From Phellopilus nigrolimitatus (taxonomy: Eukaryota > Basidiomycota > Agaricomycetes > Hymenochaetales > Hymenochaetaceae): a stretch of DNA of 64,000 nucleotides. The DNA lies in NCBI GenBank assembly GCA_021029095.1, contig JAJOHG010000106.1, forward strand, positions 30,889-94,888. The letters are read 5' to 3'. The notes under the pieces were generated by a model, which saw nothing but the letters and a program-made list of their open reading frames with translations, was not told the DNA's origin and made no database searches. The translations under genes were made by a program, and so were the position numbers. This document shows positions 31,182 to 41,731 of the stretch, piece after piece. How positions within the stretch are numbered: the first letter of the stretch is position 1; the number at the start of each line of letters is the position of its first letter.

Positions 31182-32187
31182 TGTGTATCTATGGTGGACG
31201 GTTAGCAAACTCGTCGCAACAGCGACACGACGACGTACCTGGACCTCGAACAAGCACGGCTGCGGAGAGGGAGGTTAGTTAGTGGTGAGGTGGTGGAGGG
31301 TGGTGGGGACGAGGAGAGGGGCGCGACTTACTAGGTGGTGGTTAGAGGACAAGAAGCGAATTCGAATTTTTTTTCCCGGCTCGCCTTTTAAAGCCCCAGC
31401 CGGGTACGGTACCATAACAGTCCGTGTACGTCCTTTTTGAGGGTTATGCACGGCGCAAAACTCCCCATACGCTCGCTGTCGGGCGCACGGACTGCACGAC
31501 ACGAGCTCGCATGTGATCTTGAGCAGCGTCGGGGCGTAGGAGGCGCAGTTGATCGTGTGAAGTCGCATGTGACCGCGTCGGTAGGTAAGTGATAGTGACC
31601 TTTGATCATGTAATTGTGACCGGTGTTTTCGATCATGTAATCGTGACCAATGTGTTCGTCATGTAATCGCGACTAGCCAGTGATTGTGTAAGTTCGCATG
31701 TGATCGGGCAGAGCCGGGTTCTTCATGTGACCGCGACATTGTGCGCCTCGAATGCGCCCTCAAATGTGCTTCAACGTCAATGTCATCAAAACTTACTCAT
31801 TCGTAAAGGCCTTTCTTGTCCTTGTCCAAGACGGTTGTAGATGCTGTACAATGCCTCGATGAGAACGACTTGGACAAGTCGCTTATTGAATCGAGAAGAT
31901 CCCTTTACTGCATATCGTGTGCGCGCCGCCAGGCTCCCGTGTGATCATGATCAGCGTCGGGGGGTACAGACGGTACCATTTTCCCTTGTGATTGCGAGCC
32001 CGTGCGCTTCATTAGAATTTCAGCGGACACACAATATGTGCCATCACGACGCGTATCAGCTTGAATACGTACCAGCGCGGTGACACACAATATGCGGCAT
32101 CGCGACGCGACGCGTACTGGCTTGACTTACCAACGCGGTGTCTTATCAGCCTTTTTGGCTGTGCTCGTTCTGCACTTTTCGCCAGCC
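31182..32187. other. Intergenic region with short repeats
   Basis: 31600-31690 holds three imperfect copies of ATCATGTAAT(T/C)GTGACC about 35 bp apart. 32028-32141 holds two tandem copies of a 57-bp unit starting ACACACAATATG. No convincing gene. Confidence 0.55.
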
Positions 32188-34927
32188 ATGTCTTGGGCCA
32201 GCTTCGTTCAAAAGCAATTTATGGAGCAGCGGTACGCCGCCTACCACGATGCGAAGCTGAAGGGCATTGCGGATGAGAATGAATTTCATGAGAGCACATT
32301 CGCCGAATACACGACCCTCTGGACCGTCGAGAAGGCGAACTTCACTAGTTACGCCGTCAACGAAGGCACGCCAGAGGATGTCCTAAGGAAGAAAACAGCT
32401 GCCCTAAGACAGGTAATTTCTTTTTTCCCAGCATTGTTTGAATTTATTATTGACGGCGCACCAATCCAGCGTCTACGAGAATGGTTCAAGAATAAAAAGC
32501 GTCCAAGGCAGAATACGACGAAGAAAACCGGCTTTTTTTCGGAGTTGACCGGTCACGCGGCTGGTCAGAGATCGCGGAAGCGAAAGCCACAGGAAATTGA
32601 GGCTTACAACACCTTGTATATCAAACCTGTCCCGGGGAAATCGAAGGAGCTACGTGAGGAGCACGCAGCAGCGGTCTCCGAGGCGAAAACACTTCATGTA
32701 ACCCCTGAGGAGTGGGTTACCTTCCAGCGAAAGCGACTTCGTGAGATGTTTAAAGTGGAGACGCAGGAGGTTAGAGACCGGGTGACCGAATACCGAGACC
32801 GCGTGGAAATCGTGGATGTAGGGGAGCATAGTTATCCTGATGATGAGGATAGCGTGCAGTGCGACGATGAGACGAGCGCAGGAGTCTCCGAGGACACGGC
32901 CGCAGAAAAAGAGAAAGAGCGCCTTAGCAAAGCTGAGGAGGTAGCATGGTGAGTAAAAACGATTCTATTCCGCAACTTTCTTTAACTCACCACCATTCAG
33001 CCATGTACGCGATCTCGGGCCCGCGATGAAAGCGTTGGGCGACGAGCTGGAGGCTCGCTTAAATGCGAAGGGTTTCTTTATGATCGGTGTTGCCGATCCG
33101 GAAGCAGACGGGCAGATCTCAGTTGTAAAGTGAGTCAAAGACGTCTTCTCGGGCTTCCTAGATGCTGCGATTTACGTGTTTTCCTTTAGAGTTTGCTTCG
33201 GTACGACTAGTGACGAGCGAAAGCTTGATCTCGAGAGCTACATGCCTAGTTTTAAGGCCGATGTCGAGGTTCCCGTCTGCAACTGGATCTCCAAAAGTAT
33301 TCGTGAGTACTTAAGATACAATCTTCTAATTTAGTGACTCATCTTTTGATTTTTACAGCAATGTCCTATCGGCAAGACATTTCTTTAAGGTCGAAGTCGG
33401 CTGATCCTGAGCAGGGTTCTGCGTACGAAAAGAACATCCTCAATGACAAGAGCCTGCGAAAGATGACTCCAGACGACCTCGTTGATGACGATACGCGTAT
33501 TACCTTCAATAGCGATAGCGGTAGCGACACGCCCGTCCGCGGGCCGAGTTTGACTAAAGCAAAGAGTATGAAGTTCAAGTCGAAATCGAGGGCTCGTGCC
33601 CCGAGGATGACCGAGTATGAGAAGAACCGCGAAGAAAACATAGAGCGCAACAGGGTGATAATGCAAAACCTTCTAAAAGGTCCACACGGCTCCGCCGCAA
33701 ATCTGTTAAAGACGAAACCCGTTGCCTCCGAGGAATCAAAGAAAGCGAAGGGAAAGAGCACTGCAAAAGGACCAGGATTGTCGCGCGTGCCGGTACGGAG
33801 GTCTGCGCGACATAGCACTGAAGGGGAGAATCCTGCGTACCGCGAACCTGTCGCGTCGACTGAAATGACATCGCGCATATCTCAGCTCGGAAGCATGGTA
33901 CCCACGCGCGAGGACACCACACCACCCCCATCTTGTGCCCAAGGCGTGCCTTCGTCTCAACCTGCGGATAGCACGGTCTCAACGGGCACGCCGACATTCG
34001 CAGGTGGCGGGGAGTCGCTCGCGCTGACATCCTACGTGGAACAGCAAGTGTACGACCTGGGCACGTCTCATTTTTCATCTGACATGCAGGCTGTCGAGAT
34101 CAGCAGCGCCGCGGCGGCGACTGCGATGCCAAGCGCATCTCCCACTCCAGCGCCTTTAGATGACATGACCGCGTCTTCACCTACGCTGCCAACCGATGAA
34201 CACTCTTCCCTGCCGGCATCTCCGAACAGACAGTTATCTATTCCTCCACCACCCGCGCGTCCTGCTTTCGACCCATCAAGCATCAAAGACCCCCGCGAAA
34301 GAAAAGCGAGCGAATGGATCGAGGAGGCGGAAGCTTATCTACGCAAGCATATGGTCGGAGATCTGGCAGATGCGTTAGTTAGGCTCTGGATTGAGTTTGA
34401 AGGCCGATTGGGATATCCCGTACGTACCATTCACCTATGCTTTCGAGCTTCCGGATTGCTGGCTTACATTTGCGTAGGGAAACTCGGAAAGGATCCCCAA
34501 ACCCGGCCGGCCCGCGGAAGTGGATTGGTGGCAGAAGCGAGGGAGGGACTACTCAAAGTTCCCTCCTGTGCAGCCACCCGACGAGTACTTCAAAACCTGG
34601 TTTGCGTGGTATCAAGGCTTGCAACCCGCCGGTTGCCGATGCGACTCTGCGTGGCCCCTCCCTCGGGATGACAGCGATGCGCAAACAGATTGGACGATAC
34701 TCAAAAAAGGCGGGCCAAACGGTATTTTTATTGTTCTACTTACACTGGCGTTTTGGGCGGATGGTCTTCAAACGAGCGCAGAGATCGATATCTACGAGAG
34801 TGCGATGGCGGACGTGACCTGGGTACTGAAGACGATGCTCGACTTGCTGGGAGGAGGGAAGAGGAAGATGGCGGGTGATGGTGACAGCGCAGATGTGGGA
34901 AAGAGAAGCAAGCGCCGCACGAAATGA
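32188..34927 (+). CDS. Unknown basidiomycete multi-exon protein, 818 residues
   Basis: Six exons keep one frame: 32188-32412, 32470-32948, 33001-33129, 33190-33302, 33359-34419, 34478-34927. The 57-bp intron 32413-32469 is in phase and could be missed as coding. I chose the ATG at 32188 (MSWASFVQKQ) because the earlier in-frame ATGs lie in repeat sequence. The N-terminal half is helical and charged, with many Lys/Arg (KNKKRPRQ, QRSRKRKPQ), followed by a low-complexity middle and a C-terminal block with WWQKRGRDYSKFPP, YFKTWFAWYQGLQP, WPLPRDD and a hydrophobic IFIVLLTLAFWADGL helix, ending in basic KRSKRRTK. I recall similar C-terminal blocks in large families of uncharacterised Agaricomycete proteins; no function is known to me. 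It may be cargo of the KDZ-containing element. Confidence 0.8.
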
Positions 34928-35538
34928 GCGTAGATAGAGCGTTACTGTATGCAGTTTGTCGACTGCTTCGTGCCGGTCAATGGTATCTGCGTGCACTTAG
35001 CGTGTTCGTGTCATGTTTGTAAACAAGATAGAATCTGCCGAGACGCAAAGGCGCGCTGGCGGTGTCGCCCAACAAATGCGACGGGCGACATCACTAAAGC
35101 GGCCCGCGTGAGAAACATTTAACATTTTAGGATATATCCCGACAAAAATGATCGACATTCCCGCTCTGAACGCGCCAACGTCGCGCTACAACATCTATTC
35201 ATATAGTATAAGGTTTTTCAGGGATTGCAGTGATTGCCGTACAGTGCCGATCCGGCACGAGCATCAAAGCCCTGGGGTAGATTGGGGGCACAGGCCCGGT
35301 AATGTCTACCACCGCACTTATCACGGTAATGTTGAACCTGGTTTTTCGGTAATTATCAGGTATGGTAAGTACTGACTGGCTGGTACTGGTGGCCGCCGTC
35401 CATGCGCGCTCAACCGCCTAGTCGAAGGGCGCTGCGCTACACGCCCGCGCACTGGCACGGCCATCTAAAACCCCAGCTGCACGTTCGCGTACTCAATTCG
35501 TGTCCGCTCCACTGCTGGCACGGTCTCGGGCCGCAACC
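34928..35538. other. Spacer with relics of inverted-arm and 12-kb element ends
   Basis: 35070-35140 (GCGACGGGCGAC, AAGCGGCCCGCG, AACATTT) resembles the arms at 1290-1330 and 19880-19930. 35300-35385 is the proposed right end of the 12-kb element. Confidence 0.4.
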
Positions 35539-36094
35539 ATGCCTCAGGTGGGGGTACTTCCCGGCGGCGACTTCCCTGCGCAGAACGCGCAGGGCCAGCA
35601 CATTTGCCGGTAGTGCGGCGTGCCCGGCCGCTACAAGGACGGCAAGTGTGTCGAGAAGTGGGGCCCTGGACCTGAGGGGCCAGGACTGTGTGCGACCGGT
35701 GCTGCAAGAAGATGAAGCGTGTCGAGCGCCACGGTACTTTGGGCTCCGTGAGCGCAAGCCAGCAGGCCCAGATGATTGCGCACCGCTCGTCGCACCCCGC
35801 GCTCGCGCATTCGCATTTACAGTCCCAGTCTACACTCGCGCACTCTGCGGGTCAGAGCCAGCACGCGTCGGTCAGCCACGCTCGTGCGACAGTGCGCCAG
35901 GACACACTGTTGTTTGACCACCATACCGGACGCGCACAGACGCAATCTCAGATGCTGAGCCCCAGGCCGGTGAGCCATTATCGGGAGCATGAACGCGGCC
36001 AGGAGAACTGAGCGGGCTCGAGTCTTTGATCCTCGACGGCGAGGGCGACCTGGACATCGACACGGAGATCGCGCGCGCCGCAAACGGGTCCTCG

Positions 36095-36170
36095 TCTTCG
36101 CTCTCTTCGCTCACGAAGTCACAGAATTAAAGTCCGCTGAAGACCATACCGCTGAGCTACCCGGCCTGGG
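36095..36170 (-). other. tRNA-like half with an A-box
   Basis: On the minus strand the bases from 36170 read GGCCGGG, then TAGCTCAGCGG, which fits the internal A-box of tRNA genes (TRGYNNARYGG). A possible anticodon stem-loop follows (GCGGA, CTTTAAT, TCTGT), with TTA in the anticodon place. No B-box or 3' acceptor half is present, so this is at most a tRNA fragment or the head of a SINE. Confidence 0.2.
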
Positions 36171-36223
36171 CGCGCGGCAATACCACGACATGCATGCCCC
36201 AGCATCAATTCTCTGGCGGGCGT

Positions 36224-38686
36224 TAGAGCATAACACGAGTAGAACCTCGGGTTGACCCGGACCTGTTGGCGGGTCACCCGTGGCAAAAAAACCTAGACCT
36301 GGACCCGGCTTGACCTGGACCCGTTGGGACACGGATCTACGGGTCACCAAATTCCCACGGTTCCAGGTCACGGAGGTCACAGTTCTGTTCACGGCTCCCT
36401 GCGGGTTGGCCTCGATGCGACGGAGCCATGGCTCCTGACCGGGCTCTACAACGGCAGCTACAACCACACATCCCTCGTCCCGCTTTGCAGCGCAAGCACC
36501 ACCATTGGAAGGAAAGTTTGTGGACGACATGGACCGGATCAAGTGAGTATCGCACCTACCGTCTCGCGCGATCTGGCTCGACTCAGTTTCTATCTTTACA
36601 GGCTCATGCAGCTTCCCGAAATCGAACGCGAGAACATCCTGGCTCAACGTCTGGAAGAAATGCAGCTCATCCAGGACAAACGCAATCTCGATCAGATGCT
36701 GCGCGCGCAGCGCGAGGACAACGTGTCTAAGGCTGCAAAGCGTGACTAATGGTTTCTGTGCACCAATTACTTTTCATTGATAATGCTTCCGAGGCGCCCA
36801 TCAAGTGAGGGGAGCAACGAAGGAGAAGACACGTAAGTTGGATGGACTGAAGGCGAAGAGGAAGGCGAAGAGCGAGAAGAAGCGGGTTCGTTGTTCATTG
36901 CTGGTCTGCATCCTTATCCTTCTCCTAAACTGCCAACAGACGAGGATCAACTCGCCGAAGCGGGAGCGTTCTTCGTCACCGATGGACATGGAGATGTCCT
37001 CCGAAGACGAGGAAGACGGGCAGATCAGCAAACTCGAACAGCAAGAGGAGCGCGAGTCGCGCCTCCTTAATAAGGCGAAGCCCGAGGACGAAGACCTCAC
37101 TCTGGAAGACCTCGAGAAGTGCCGACTTTCACGCAACAAGCTTGTTAAGTATGCATTGATGGCGTGATTCGAGGTTTTCATCAAAGGTAACTTGCCCGAC
37201 ATTCTGTCGTACCTCGAACCTTTTGACGGTTGGTGCACTGCAAAGGTTCATGGGTGTGCTACCTTATTGGTGCAGACCAAGGCCAGCTCGTGTATCGAAT
37301 TTGCGAGATCGCAAGTACGTGTTGCATCCCCGCCTGTGTCTTGTTTCTAGTGTTCTGAACACGCGCCTCCCAAAGACCTCGGCGCAAACCCAGCTAAGCC
37401 CTATAAGATTGAAAACGAGTACTTCGACACCAGCCTCGAGCTGCGGCACGGTGCGGCTATCAAAGTGTTCCCGATGGATAAGGATTCCAATGCGGCGTTC
37501 ACAGAGGTAGGATCATCGACCTTTTGTTCCGATGCCTGGTTGCTGACAAACAGTCCGGTACAGGACGAGTGGCGCCGGTTAAAAGCAACGAGTGAACACG
37601 AGAAAGTCAAGCTCCCTGCGAAGCGCACGATCAAGAAGAAGCTGCAGCAGTTCGCCAAGCTGACGAGCCATTCCTTAACGGAGGTGCGTGCTTGCCCCTC
37701 ATGCCCAGAAAAGAGCAGCTGCTGGAAACACGCGTGCACAGGCGGACGTCGCCGCGATCCTCGCGCGCAAGGCGGAGGTGAACCGCAGCCTGCCGAAGAG
37801 TCGCACGACCGCAACGAAGGCTGCACTTGAGTGCGCGGAGCTCGTGCGCATGCGCGCGCTCGCGCAGATGCGCCGCGACTTCGCGGAGAGCGCGGCGCTC
37901 GAGGTGCAGTTCGCCGCGCTCGACGCGCGACAGGGCGCGGGCGCGCCCGCGCGCTCCGAGAAGGAGGACATCCTCGCGAGCGCAACCGGCAGGCGAACCG
38001 CGACGCCGTGCGCCGTGCGGAGGTGGCCGAGGCGGAACACAGGAAGAAGGCACGCATGGCGCGCGCGGCCGCTGCGAACGGCTCGCGGGCGGGCACGCCG
38101 GGCGTTTTCAAGTGCGTTCTGTTTCTGTTTTTTCTTTTCTTTTGTTCCCCTGCGCCGGCCGACTGACTTTGCCCATCGCGCGACTCCGCAGGGACTCGCC
38201 AAACGGGACGCCGCTGCTCGGCGCGTCGCTTGCGCTCGGGGACGGCGCGCGCTCCGTGTCGCCCGCGCCTCCGCAAAAGGGCGTGCTTGGGAAGCGCGCG
38301 TTCGAGAGCATCGTCGCGAGCTCCGTCGAAGTGGACCTGGTCGACTTTTGGGCACTGCTTTCGGCGGGCGAACGCGGGCGGGGCTCGCAAGCTCTGCCTT
38401 TCCTTTTTTGCTGTGGACCTGGGGGCGCACATGTGTAGATTACGAAGCACATTAACCGTACATACCATACATATGACATACAGAATAAATATACATTTGT
38501 TACTCTTTCCTAGGAAAACCCGTGTGAATTACCCACAGGTTTTGAAAAAACACAATTTCTCAACCTGGACCCGCGAAAACCCGTTTCCCACGGGTCACCC
38601 GTGCACGGGTGATCCGTGAATACGGATCTGCAGTCCGAGTCGGGTCGTGAATACCCACGGGTTTCAGGGAGTCGTGGTAGGCTCTA
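36224..38686. mobile_element. hAT-like non-autonomous element carrying an RTF1 gene copy
   Basis: Flanked by perfect 8-bp copies of GCGGGCGT (36216-36223 and 38687-38694). The terminal inverted repeats are TAGAGCATAACACGAGT and, at the other end in reverse complement, TAGAGCCTACCACGACT (14 of 17 match). Subterminal blocks rich in ACCCGTGGGT words occur near both ends (36244-36370 and 38512-38672). An 8-bp duplication with short TA-starting repeats is the hAT pattern. No transposase is present. The inside is taken up by a spliced RTF1 copy on plus, so the element is a Pack-type carrier. It interrupts the GATA-like pseudogene. Confidence 0.88.
36490..38400 (+). pseudogene. rtf1: RTF1 (Paf1 complex, Plus3 domain) pseudogene inside hAT-like element
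   Basis: Exon order follows Rtf1: PLEGKFVDDMDRI, intron 36542-36600, LMQLPEIERENILAQRLEEM and KRNLDQMLRAQ; then KLDGLKAKRKAK, a 50-60 bp intron, MEMSSEDEEDGQISK and LTLEDLEKCRLSRNKLVKY. The Plus3 domain continues with GSWVCYLIGADQGQLVYRIC, NPAKPYKIENEYFDTSLELRHG, KVFPMDKDSN and KVKLPAKRTIKKKLQQFAKL. The coiled C-terminal part ends in VEVDLVDF. Introns are kept, so this is a DNA-level copy. Lesions: a Trp codon is TGA near 37166, and a deletion-frameshift near 37978 in the RNRQANRDAVRR region; the N-terminus before PLEGK is missing. Rtf1 recruits histone H2B ubiquitination to RNA polymerase II; this copy should be dead. Confidence 0.92.
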
Positions 38687-39031
38687 GCGGGCGTGGCCGC
38701 ATCCGCGAGGGGGGGATTGGGGAAGCGCATGCCGATGGCGCTGCCCTCGGTTGCTACTATGGACCACGCATGCAGTCTCTTGCGAGTACCACATGTCGCG
38801 CGGACGCAGGCGTACCTCGCAGATGGACGAGCTTGAGGACGGGTTCGACGGGGACGCGGACGGGGACCTCCCTGAGAGCGGGTCGGGCGGCGACGGGGAC
38901 GTCGATGCCGATGCCGAGGGCGAAGAGAATGACGCAGAGGGCTCGGGGGAGAGGCCTCCGGCGAGGGCGACGCCGATGCGGACGCGAAGATCATGGACGC
39001 GGTGGACGTGGCTATGAAGATGGAGGAATGA

Positions 39032-39345
39032 GTCCTCCTGGCCTTCTGTGTTTTCTTTTTTTTTTTCTATTTGGTAATCTTCTTCTCTTTCCTTTCGCCG
39101 CTGCTTTCCCGTGGTCTTCCTCTCCCTTCCAATTTGTCTTTCTCTTTCTCTTTCTCTTCCTTTATCTTGTTCTCGTTTAATCGTTTACGCTGTCTCAACG
39201 GCTCATGTTCATGTTCACTGTCGATATGCAGCCGTAGCAAGAACTTCGGATGATAGGTATAGCAAAACTGTATTTTGTTTGGTGTATTTTGTAGTTTTTA
39301 CAATACTATTTTCCTAACTTACTCTTGTGTCTTCGTTCTCTGCGT
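39032..39345. other. T-rich 3' region of the GATA-like pseudogene
   Basis: Contains poly-T and TTTCTC repeats, no gene. Confidence 0.4.
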
Positions 39346-39668
39346 CCATCTGCTAGGCTGCGTCGCCATGCTGAGCCTGAAAAAGAAAGTTAGAGAACCC
39401 GGTTGTATAATAAAGTAGAAATACGCACTAACCTTGTGCTGTTGCTGCTTGTCGGACCTGGCACGCTGATGTGAATACGATCGTCGCCGAAGTCGTCCGG
39501 CACAGCCCGAGGACAGCGTTATGCCTCGTCATGTCGATCTTCTAACTTTGTCTTCGTCTTCGTCTCGGCCTCTCACCCTCTCGACTTCGCTTCGTGCATC
39601 GTGTCTATTCGTAAGTTGTTTCTTCCTCTTTATGCCTTTAGTATGTTAATCTGTAAACCATTTGTCTA
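39345..39668. promoter_or_regulatory. Shared divergent leader, copy 1 (KIN1::iPGM side)
   Basis: Plus: GATCGTCGCCGAAG, then CACAGCCCGAGGACAGC, a TCTTCGTCTCG-rich stretch and a 5' intron (GTAAGTTG at 39611 to TGTCTAG near 39668). Minus: a leader with a GTTAGTGC donor and TTTTTCAG acceptor leading to GCTCAGCATGGCGACGCA. The same bipartite block recurs at 46430 and 50928; the plus half also recurs at 53300. Confidence 0.75.
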
Positions 39669-40735
39669 GATGTGAGGATCATGCCTCGGCGGCTGCAGCA
39701 GCAACAGCAACAGCAGCAATTCCGCCGCAACATGTCGCGCTGGGCCATCTTGCGCTGGCGAATCAGGTCGCGTAGAAGAGCCAAGAGGAGGGTTAGATAA
39801 AAGAAGGACCTAGGTACGTAGTGAAATCGTCTGAAAGCGAGCGCGATGCTAACAACTGCTTCAGCGCCTCGAACACATGTCCTTCCTACCGCGCGCCGGC
39901 TATCCGTCAATGGCGCACGGCCACGACCACTGCCATTGCAGATGGCTCCCCAGAAGTATGTCCCTGCCGGCGAGGGTGGTTGCGAGACGCATGCGCCCGC
40001 AGCCGCGTAGGCGCCGCTCGAGTTGAGCACGAGCATCCGCACCAAGAAGCCAGTTCGAGTCGCGTGCTGGGAGATCACACGCTCAGAAAGGCGCTCGGCG
40101 CGGGCGGCATGGGAAAAGTCGAACTGGCGTACCACGATCTCACCGGCCAGAAGGTGCGTAGCAGCTGCAGTGTTAGCAGTTCGATCTGCACACTGACGAT
40201 TTTAGAATATATCTAGTAACGATCCCGTCCGTTGCGTGCTCAGCTCGCGATCCCACGGGCCAACATCGTGAGCACAAGGACGAACGGCATGTCGTGCCGA
40301 CAGCGGAGGTGGCTGCGAAGGCAGCGTCAAAGGAGACCCGATCGATGCGGGAGGCGGTGCTGTCGACGACCTATCTGTCTGCTGCATGCTGGAACTCATC
40401 GCGCACACGAACCACTACTACGTGGCGTTCAAGTACGTCAACGGCGGGTAGATGTTCGACTACATCATCAGGCACGGTTGTCTTCGCGAGCGCGTTGCCC
40501 GCAAGTTCTCCCGCCGAATCAGCTCCGCACTCGACTACTGTCACCGCAATAACGTCGTCCACCGGGACCTCAAGATAGAGAACATCCTCATCTCCCAAAC
40601 GGGCGACATCAAGATCACCAACTTTGGTCTTTCCAACCTCAACAGCCCTGTCGCCCATCTCTGCGCCTTCTGCGGATCTCTATAATTCACCGTTCCCGAG
40701 CTGCGCAATACCAAGGTCTTCACCGGTCCCCACGG
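39669..40735 (+). pseudogene. KIN1-type Ser/Thr kinase pseudogene, copy 1 (5' part of a chimera)
   Basis: It begins after the leader intron with a Gln-rich start. The kinase glycine loop is LRKALGAGGMGKVELAYHDLTGQK, split by an intron at about 40155-40245. The middle is out of frame ([20 protein letters not shown] is visible in another frame). Later [24 protein letters not shown] and [20 protein letters not shown] are intact, but the DFG motif is NFG, which removes the magnesium-binding Asp. A stop follows CGSL at 40683. The KIN1 sequence stops at ACCGGTCC (about 40728) and runs straight into phosphoglycerate mutase. KIN1 kinases control polarity and secretion in fungi. Confidence 0.85.
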
Positions 40736-41731
40736 ATTTCAGACGGCGACACCCTTTTCTTCTTCAACTACCGGTCGGATCGCGTACGTGAGATCGTAAC
40801 CGTCTTTGGGCTCGAGAACAAACCTATGGAAGTCGACATCCCTAAAGACCTCGTGAGCTTTAGTTTTTGGTTCGCTAGTTTGCATCTTTTTGACATACTA
40901 AATAGCACATTACGACTATGTCTCGTTACAACACAGATTTTACTTTCCCGATCGCTTTTCCTCCGCAAGCAATGACAAATGTGCTTGCGGAGACGCTTTC
41001 CAAGCAGGGTGTTAAGCAGGCACATGTCGCTGAGACCGAGAAGTATGCGCACATCACGTTTTTTTTTTTCAACGGTGGAGTTGAAAAGCAGTTCGACGCG
41101 GAAGAGCGTCAAATGATCCCCTCGCCGAAGGTGCCGACATATGATCAGCAACCTGAAATGAGCGTCCAGAGCGTCGCGGACAAAGTTGCAGAACTGGTGT
41201 AGAAGAGTGAACAGGAATTCATCATGTGCAAATTTGCGCCGCCAGATATGGTACGTCGTGTCTATCCTCTACAAATTCAACGCGAATCCAATTTATTGAA
41301 TGCTGCGCACGATTCACAGGTAGGTCACACAGGTAAATTTGACGCCGCGGTGAAGGCGACCACTGCAACGGACGCGGCGGTCGGTACAGTGTACAAAGTA
41401 TGCGAGCAGGCGGGCTACATCTTGCTCATCACAGCCGACCACGGGAATGCAGAACAGATGATTAACCCTGAGACGGGAGATCCTCACACGGCGCACACAA
41501 CGAACAAGGTACCTTTCATCATGATCGGCGATTCTAAAAAGATCGGCCTCTTGCCGGACAAGGAAGGTGTGGACGAGGAGGAGGGAGCGTTGTGTGACGT
41601 GGTGCCGACTGTATTGGACTTGCTAGGCCTATCTATCCCAGAAGGTTTGTCTCGCCACCTCATCGATTCCAACTTATGTCTCACCCTTCTTTCCAGAAAT
41701 GACGGGCCGCTCCTTATTAGAACGCAAATGA
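40730..41731 (+). pseudogene. iPGM (cofactor-independent phosphoglycerate mutase) fragment, 3' part of the chimera
   Basis: Pieces in iPGM order: SDGDTLFFFNYRSDRV and VREIVTVFGLENKPMEVDIPKDL, an intron, TTMSRYNTDFTFPIAFPPQ, FFFNGGVEKQF, then CKFAPPDM, an intron, VGHTGKFDAAVKA, YILLITADHGNAEQM (a metal-binding DHGN), GDPHTAHTTNKVPF, VVPTVLDLLGLS and EMTGRSLLE with TGA at 41729. The N-terminal half of the enzyme, including its phosphoserine region, is missing. A TAG after VAELV at about 41200 breaks the frame. Introns are retained. The glycolytic enzyme normally interconverts 3- and 2-phosphoglycerate. Confidence 0.9.

Larger units (their letters stand above)
23347..35385. mobile_element. Candidate 12-kb KDZ-type element with cargo genes
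   Basis: The left end read inward (23354-23400) and the right end read inward (35385-35335) share an interrupted match: TTAC, then TTACC, CCA, GTTCA and ATTACCGTGA in the same order and spacing, roughly 65-70 percent over 45 bp. Between them lie an intact KDZ transposase, a viroplasmin-like gene and an 818-codon gene. KDZ elements of basidiomycetes are known to be large and to carry other genes. No 8-bp target duplication was found (flanks ATCTCGGA and GTACTGAC), so the extent is a hypothesis. Confidence 0.4.
35539..39031 (+). pseudogene. GATA-type zinc finger protein pseudogene, split by a hAT-like insertion
   Basis: The start MPQVGVLPGG is followed by HICR-stop-CGVPGRYKDGKC, EKWGPGP, then VCDRCCKKMKRVERHGTL, the C-x2-C...C-x2-C finger and basic tail of a GATA-like domain. 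The first CxxC is broken by TAG at about 35613 (a CAG codon is expected) and a one-base shift occurs near 35688. The frame then continues through a Ser/Gln/His-rich region to 36128. After the 2463-bp insertion (36224-38686) the gene resumes: RGRRRTSQMDELEDGFDGD, an acidic Asp/Glu stretch, another frameshift near 38960, and the C-terminus IMDAVDVAMKMEE with TGA at 39029-39031. Role in the ancestor: probable DNA-binding regulator, inferred from the finger. Confidence 0.75.

Noticed and set aside
32413..32469. Coding sequence instead of intron in the 818-codon gene
   Set aside because: It is 57 bp and in phase, but has GTAATT at the start, AATCCAG at the end and a hydrophobic, low-quality translation; an intron gives a better protein.
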